Part shown: positions 5,801 through 8,281 of the stretch, in pieces
Position numbering within the stretch: the first letter of the stretch is position 1
How the letters are laid out: each line of letters starts with the position of its first letter
Origin: Pseudomonadota bacterium
Lineage (GTDB): Bacteria; Pseudomonadota; Gammaproteobacteria; Xanthomonadales; Xanthomonadaceae
Assembly (NCBI GenBank): GCA_023392975.1
Contig: JAEWNA010000282.1
Coordinates: 1 to 8,281 of the forward strand
DNA: 8,281 bases
Reading direction: 5' to 3'
Notes under the pieces: model-generated
Database searches by the model: none
The model's input: only the letters and a program-made list of their open reading frames with translations
What the model was told of the DNA's origin: nothing
Translations under genes and position numbers: made by a program

Positions 5801-8281
5801 CACCGGCAGCGCGAACGCGCCGGCGGCGCCGGAGCACGCGGCGCCCACGGCGGGGGCCGACGCCGCAGCGGACGATCCGTCCGCCTGGCATCCGGCCGTC
5901 TCGCGGTACCTCTCGGCACTGTTCGCGAAGGAACTGAACATTCCCGACGAATTCGAGTCGGACCGGACCTTCAAGGAATACGGGTTCGACTCGGTGGTGA
6001 TGATCGACCTCATCGCCTCGCTCGAGAAGACCTTCGGCACGCTGCCGAAGACCCTGTTCTTCGAATACCAGACGCTGCGCGACCTCACCGCGTATTTCGT
6101 CGAAAGCCATGCCGACGTGGCCCGCGGCATCGCCGCGCCGGCCATCCGGCCGAGTGCCGCCATCGCGTTGCCGGCGACAACGACGGCCGCACCGCTCGTG
6201 CCGCGCCGCGCCGCCTACGCGGCGACGCGTCCGTCCGCGACGGCCGCCCCGGTGGCGCGGGAAGACGACCCCATCGCCATCGTCGGCCTGGCCGGGCGCT
6301 ACCCGCAGGCGGAGGATCTGCAGGGCTTCTGGGACAACCTCTGCGCCGGTCGCGATTGCATCGAGACCATCCCGAGCGACCGTCCGGACATCGCGAACAA
6401 GTTCATTTTCCAGCCCGGCAAGCCGGTGCTGAGCCGCAGTTACAGCCAGTGGGGCAGCTTCCTGCGCGAGGTCGACCGCTTCGATCCGCTGTTCTTCAAC
6501 ATTTCTCCGAAAGAAGCGGAGAACATGAACCCCAACGAGCGGCTGATGATGGAAATCGCGATGCACGCCATCGAGGATGCGGGCTACACGCCCGACACCC
6601 TCGCGGCGCCGCGCGGCGTCCATGAGAACCCGGTCGGCGTGTACATCGGCATGATGTGGGGCGACTACCAGCTGCACGGCGTCGACCGTCCGCGCGACGA
6701 GTGGGCCGCGCCGTTCGGCTATTACTGGGCGGTGCCTAACCGCATCTCGCATTTCTTCAATTTCTCCGGTCCCAGCCTCGCAATCGACAGCGCCTGCTCC
6801 TCGTCGCTGAGCGCCATCCACCTGGCCTGCATGGCCATCCGCACCGGCGAAATCGACGTCGCGCTGGCGGGTGCGGTCAACCTGTCGCTGCACGCCAACA
6901 AGTACAACATGCTGGCCGACATGCGCTTCCTGTCCACGGACGGGCGCTGCCGCGCGTTCGGCGCGGGCGGCGACGGCTACGTGCCGGGCGAGGGCGTGGG
7001 CGCGGTCCTGCTCAAGCCCCTGTCGAAGGCGATCGCCGACGGCGACCACGTCTACGCGATCATCCGCGGCACGTCGCTGAACCATGGCGGCAAGACCTCC
7101 GGCTTCACCGTCCCCAGCCCGAAGCGCCAGGCGGCGCTGATCCAGGATGCGCTGATCGGCGCCGGCGTCGATGCCCGCGACATCAGCTACGTCGAGGCGC
7201 ACGGCACCGGCACCAGCCTCGGCGATCCGATCGAGATCTCCGGTCTCATCAAGGCGTTCGCTCAGACCGACCGCCAGTACTGCGCGATCGGTTCGGCAAA
7301 GTCCAACCTCGGCCATCTCGAAGCCGCGGCGGGTGTCGCCGGCCTGACCAAGGTGCTGCTGCAGATGCAGCACGGCCAGCTGGTGCCGTCGATCCACTCC
7401 GAGGTGCTCAATCCCTACATCGATTTCGCGCAGAGCCCGTTCCGCGTGCAGCGCACGCTGGAGGCCTGGCAGCGGCCGGTGGTCGAACGCGACGGCGTGA
7501 GCACCGAATTGCCGCGCATCGCGGGCATCAGCTCGTTCGGCGCCGGCGGCGCGAACGGCCACCTGATCGTGGAGGAGCACATCCCCGCAGGACGGACCGC
7601 CGCACCGGCCTCCGGTCCGTGGCTGTTCCCGCTGTCCGCGCGCCGCGAAGACGCCCTGTGCGCGGTGGCCTCGCGCCTCGCCGACCGCCTGCAGTCGGAC
7701 CCGACGATCGACCTCGCCGACGCCGCGTACACGCTGCAGGTCGGCCGCGTGCCGCTGGAATTCCGCACCGCCATCGTGGCTTCGGACCGGGCGTCCGTGG
7801 TCGCCGCGCTGCGCGCGTGCGCGGCGCGTGGCACCGCTGACGGCATGTGGTCCGGCCATCGCGATGGTGCGCGCCGCGATGCGGCGGTCGCCGCGCGCGT
7901 CGCCGAGGCCACGCCGCGCATCGCCGACTGGATCGCCGCGAAAGCGCTGCCGTCGCTGGCGCGCGCATGGACCGACGGCGTGGCCGTCGACTGGCGCGGC
8001 CTGCACGCCGGACAGGACCGGCACCGTCTGTCGCTGCCCGGATACGTCTTCCAGCGCCAGCGTTACTGGCTGCCGGAACCGAGCAGCATGATGATGGACC
8101 AGGCCGCGGCCCTCCATCCGCTGATCGATACCAACGTCTCGACGCTCGACGAACAGACGTTCGCCAAGACCTTCAGGCCCGAGGCCTTCTACCTCGCCGA
8201 CCACCGGCTGGGCGGGAACCGCATCCTGCCCGGCGTGGCCTATCTCGAACTGGCGATCCAGGCAGCCAGCCTGTCCGCGCC
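1506..8281 (+). CDS. Trans-AT modular polyketide synthase, KS-DH-KR-ACP-KS-DH... (3' end beyond window)
   Basis: One frame is open from ATG 1506 to the window edge (2258 full codons) with no stop, and translated by eye it shows no frameshift. Domain order by residue: KS1 1-432, flanking linker 433-620, DH1 621-928, KR1 952-1430, ACP1 1456-1535, Ala/Pro linker 1536-1587, KS2 1588-2025, flanking linker 2026-2202, DH2 from 2203. No AT domain sits between either KS and its DH. Each gap is about 180-190 aa and ends in an LPGYxFxRxRxW-type post-AT remnant, which is the hallmark of trans-AT enzymes. Module 1 should add a malonyl unit (loaded by an AT encoded elsewhere), reduce it and dehydrate it, passing an enoyl chain to KS2. 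The protein begins one residue before the usual IAIIGM start of the KS fold, with no N-terminal docking or ACP segment. The frame upstream is open only to a TGA at 1410-1412, contains no ATG, and its translation does not resemble a KS linker. The polyketide product cannot be named from this segment. Confidence 0.95.
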   Translation, partial: METAIIGMAFRFPGANDCNTFWTNLIERKSSVTEVPVERWDWRALWGDPKLEVNRTFSKWGGFVDDADAFDHQFFGFLPKVVQSMDPQQRIMLEMAWNCMEDAGVAPSSLAGRNVAVVVGVFNHDYKELQERDEISIEAHHSTGTATAVIANRVSHFFDFRGPSIPIDTACSSSLNALHNAIQALEYDGCELALAGGINLMLTPTRHISFSKMGMLSPTGTCKTFDDTADGYVRGEGAGFLLLKPLHKAIADGDPIHGVIKGTAVNHCGGTYTLTYPSPRAQSEVIMAAHQRAAVPVDTVGFVELHGTGTPKGDPIEFEGLVRAFETLAERQGVSLSGPGCGLSSVKTNIGHLEAAAGLAGIVKVLLAMRHRRLPAFQNFTRLNSRIRMEGTPFYALDDSRPWQPSAPGVPLRAGISSFGFGGTNAHVVLEEPPAPRVGKSSRRRPSETPVLVALSAKTADALRRRVSDLRDWLQADAGATSLIDISRTLLLGREPLPVRFACVVDSHAALIEALDAMSASGTPAVASETAQAEFRDDAGREALASLVAQSAKAKKATRIETLQKLSQAFLAGANPAWAPLFAGAPGTMARLPGYPFARERFWIPASIEGAVRETGGAARLHPLLHRNESTLTQLRFASTFDGSERFLSDHVVDDRRVLPGVACLEMVREAVCRALALPASAPVRVEDVVWQRPIEVLDRTVEIWIELAPADGIDAVASEAALRLDFRIVDADAEDASSVHCRGRAVLGTEDEVASPDLQAIATDCIRAHDADACYRAFDALGLHYGPSHRGIVDLRVGEGQCLARVALPETPGLADCLVHPGVADAALQAAVALVAGVDPVRADAPCLPFALDRLDIVGMDPSGACPREFLAWARFSPRSSSADRVPKIDVDLIARSSDAAEAGTDAAGHVRLAFRGLSIRPRVVEDIVVAAATAVPQAPQVPASLNDALYSPVWLEAALPPSAVPIAPPARVLLVGEGDQPDALQAMLAASPRFAGTQFESLRLLPAEAVEATEGGMRAASLSDAEAQVAAWAARGAQPEAIVWCAPGADDAASPQARLDAGARSVYALCKALLRGPKKLRIVHLAPAEAGGDAMPDAIGLAGFYKTLSIEKPSFAGRVIQLPFDAAMPARVADELAAADKAIEVRYVDGRRETRRFAAAGSRLLPKVAATQMPPAAFRQGGAYLITGGMGALGLIVARHLCARHGATVFLTGRSAPSDAQGPVLAELAALGGRAVYLACDVADRDDVRRALSEIRADLSAHGQSLRGVLHSAGVIEDNFLLRKPADAFARVVAPKMLGTVHLDLETRDDPLDLFVLFSSVTGVLGNVGQCDYAFGNAFEDAFAAHRDRLMASGERSGKAVSINWPYWKDGGMRLSDKEEEALRRGFGIVPLSTAHGIEALEFAIAQPQPQVVVMPVGDLAKVHAVLGVATGSANAPAAPEHAAPTAGADAAADDPSAWHPAVSRYLSALFAKELNIPDEFESDRTFKEYGFDSVVMIDLIASLEKTFGTLPKTLFFEYQTLRDLTAYFVESHADVARGIAAPAIRPSAAIALPATTTAAPLVPRRAAYAATRPSATAAPVAREDDPIAIVGLAGRYPQAEDLQGFWDNLCAGRDCIETIPSDRPDIANKFIFQPGKPVLSRSYSQWGSFLREVDRFDPLFFNISPKEAENMNPNERLMMEIAMHAIEDAGYTPDTLAAPRGVHENPVGVYIGMMWGDYQLHGVDRPRDEWAAPFGYYWAVPNRISHFFNFSGPSLAIDSACSSSLSAIHLACMAIRTGEIDVALAGAVNLSLHANKYNMLADMRFLSTDGRCRAFGAGGDGYVPGEGVGAVLLKPLSKAIADGDHVYAIIRGTSLNHGGKTSGFTVPSPKRQAALIQDALIGAGVDARDISYVEAHGTGTSLGDPIEISGLIKAFAQTDRQYCAIGSAKSNLGHLEAAAGVAGLTKVLLQMQHGQLVPSIHSEVLNPYIDFAQSPFRVQRTLEAWQRPVVERDGVSTELPRIAGISSFGAGGANGHLIVEEHIPAGRTAAPASGPWLFPLSARREDALCAVASRLADRLQSDPTIDLADAAYTLQVGRVPLEFRTAIVASDRASVVAALRACAARGTADGMWSGHRDGARRDAAVAARVAEATPRIADWIAAKALPSLARAWTDGVAVDWRGLHAGQDRHRLSLPGYVFQRQRYWLPEPSSMMMDQAAALHPLIDTNVSTLDEQTFAKTFRPEAFYLADHRLGGNRILPGVAYLELAIQAASLSA
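2802..3365 (+). other. KS1-DH1 flanking linker (AT-docking remnant)
   Basis: Residues 433-620, about 188 aa. It starts with the usual post-KS segment (VLVALSAKTADALRRRV) and ends with LPGYPFARERFWIP, the post-AT-linker signature. There is no GHSxG elbow and no room for a roughly 300-residue AT, which supports the trans-AT assignment. In known trans-AT systems this subdomain helps recruit the discrete AT. Confidence 0.8.
3366..4289 (+). other. Domain DH1 (dehydratase, module 1) with altered first motif
   Basis: Residues 621-928, double-hotdog type, beginning HPLL. The catalytic His651 is in DHVVDDRRVLPG. The usual HxxxGxxxxP reads HxxxDxxxxP (Asp655 in place of Gly), while Pro660 is kept. The second motif LHYGPSHRG is at about 784-792. 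The catalytic Asp826 lies in HPGVADAALQ (DxxxQ intact, Gln830). Both catalytic residues are present, so dehydration of the KR1 product is expected. The effect of the Gly-to-Asp change is unknown. The intact Pro and Asp argue against a double-bond-shifting or pyran-forming variant. Confidence 0.87.
4359..5795 (+). other. Domain KR1 (ketoreductase, module 1)
   Basis: Residues about 952-1430, comprising a structural half followed by the catalytic Rossmann half. The NADPH motif GGMGALG is at 1190-1196. The catalytic residues Lys1298 (PKMLG), Ser1322, Tyr1335 and Asn1339 (CDYAFGN) are all present. The stretch HSAGVIEDN at 1273-1281 has Asp1280 at the last position of the LDD motif, pointing to a B-type reductase (IED variant). 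In family terms this predicts a D-configured beta-hydroxyl, the normal substrate for an E-alkene-forming DH. The stereochemical call is inference. Confidence 0.88.
5871..6110 (+). other. Domain ACP1 (acyl carrier protein, module 1)
   Basis: Residues about 1456-1535. The phosphopantetheine attachment residue is Ser1496 in EYGFDSVVMIDL, a normal GxDS motif. It is followed by LFFEYQTLRDLTAYF, the usual helix III/IV region. It is a single copy with no tandem ACP. It should carry the growing chain between KS1, KR1 and DH1 and be charged by a trans-acting AT. Confidence 0.92.
6111..6266 (+). other. Ala/Pro-rich inter-module linker
   Basis: Residues 1536-1587 (52 aa) between ACP1 and KS2 are dominated by Ala, Pro, Thr and Arg and show no recognisable fold. 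This is typical of flexible linkers between modules of one polypeptide, which let the ACP reach the next KS. Confidence 0.8.
6267..7580 (+). other. Domain KS2 (ketosynthase, module 2)
   Basis: Residues 1588-2025. Complete catalytic triad: Cys1764 in DSACSSSL, His1899 in EAHGTGTSLGDP and His1937 in SNLGHLEAAAG. It shows the common trans-AT features NHGGKTSGFTVPSP (from 1859) and NPYIDFAQSPF near the C-terminus. It should accept the chain from ACP1, expected to be reduced and dehydrated, and elongate it. Substrate clade can only be assigned by phylogeny. Confidence 0.93.
7581..8111 (+). other. KS2-DH2 flanking linker (AT-docking remnant)
   Basis: Residues 2026-2202, about 177 aa. It has the same layout as the first linker: PWLFPLSARREDAL at the start and LPGYVFQRQRYWLP at the end. 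No AT active-site motifs are present, so module 2 also lacks an integrated AT. Confidence 0.78.
8112..8281 (+). other. Domain DH2 (dehydratase, module 2), cut by window end
   Basis: From residue 2203 (LHPLIDTNVSTL). The first active-site motif is intact: His2233, Gly2237 and Pro2242 in DHRLGGNRILPG. This is the canonical HxxxGxxxxP that DH1 lacks. The DxxxQ motif and the rest of the module lie beyond the window, so activity cannot be judged. Confidence 0.88.

Noticed and set aside
2247..7045. Exact 20-bp repeat (2247-2266 and 7026-7045)
   Set aside because: It encodes the same KAIADGD segment in KS1 and KS2, so it reflects homologous domains rather than a mobile or regulatory repeat.
5001..8204. 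Minus-strand open frame of about 1067 codons
   Set aside because: Same reasoning: it lies antisense to KR1-ACP1-KS2, has low-complexity content and is a shadow of codon bias.
1..8281. tRNA, rRNA, CRISPR array, insertion sequence or attachment site
   Set aside because: I saw no cloverleaf, no regularly spaced repeats, and no transposase or integrase reading frame anywhere in the window.

Overview
This window is part of a trans-acyltransferase (trans-AT) polyketide synthase (PKS) gene cluster in a high-G+C bacterium. Coding DNA is strongly G/C-biased at third codon positions, with gcg, ctg, cgc and ggc dominating. That composition and the style of the proteins suggest a high-GC proteobacterium (for example Xanthomonadaceae/Lysobacter-like, Burkholderiales or a myxobacterium). 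No taxonomic marker gene is present, so this is only a guess. All convincing genes are on the + strand.

Layout. (1) Bases 1-41 probably hold the last 12 codons of an upstream gene, whose TGA overlaps the next start codon. (2) Bases 41-1000 encode a free-standing acyltransferase-fold protein of about 319 aa. It looks like the PksD/PedC class of trans-AT acyl hydrolases (proofreading editors) rather than the malonyl-loading AT. (3) Bases 1001-1505 are a non-coding gap with a run of 13 C, several G-tracts, three hairpins, a 9-bp direct repeat and only weak promoter candidates. (4) From 1506 one reading frame stays open to the window edge (at least 2258 codons) and encodes a modular PKS. Its order is KS1 - flanking linker - DH1 - KR1 - ACP1 - Ala/Pro linker - KS2 - flanking linker - DH2 (cut by the window end). 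Neither module contains an AT domain, and neither methyltransferase nor enoylreductase is visible in module 1.

How the parts work together. A discrete AT encoded outside the window should load malonyl units onto ACP1. KS1 condenses the incoming chain, KR1 (B-type-like signature) reduces the beta-keto group and DH1 can dehydrate it, so module 1 should deliver an alpha,beta-unsaturated chain to KS2. The hydrolase at 41-1000 would clear stalled or wrong acyl units from ACPs. Both KS domains keep the full Cys-His-His set and should elongate.

Points of most interest: the hydrolase-type active site of the small AT-fold protein, a Gly-to-Asp change in the DH1 HxxxGxxxxP motif, a divergent substrate-side loop in KS1 compared with KS2, a synthase that starts directly at its KS fold, and the unusual intergenic region. 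Long minus-strand open frames opposite the PKS are composition shadows and are not annotated.
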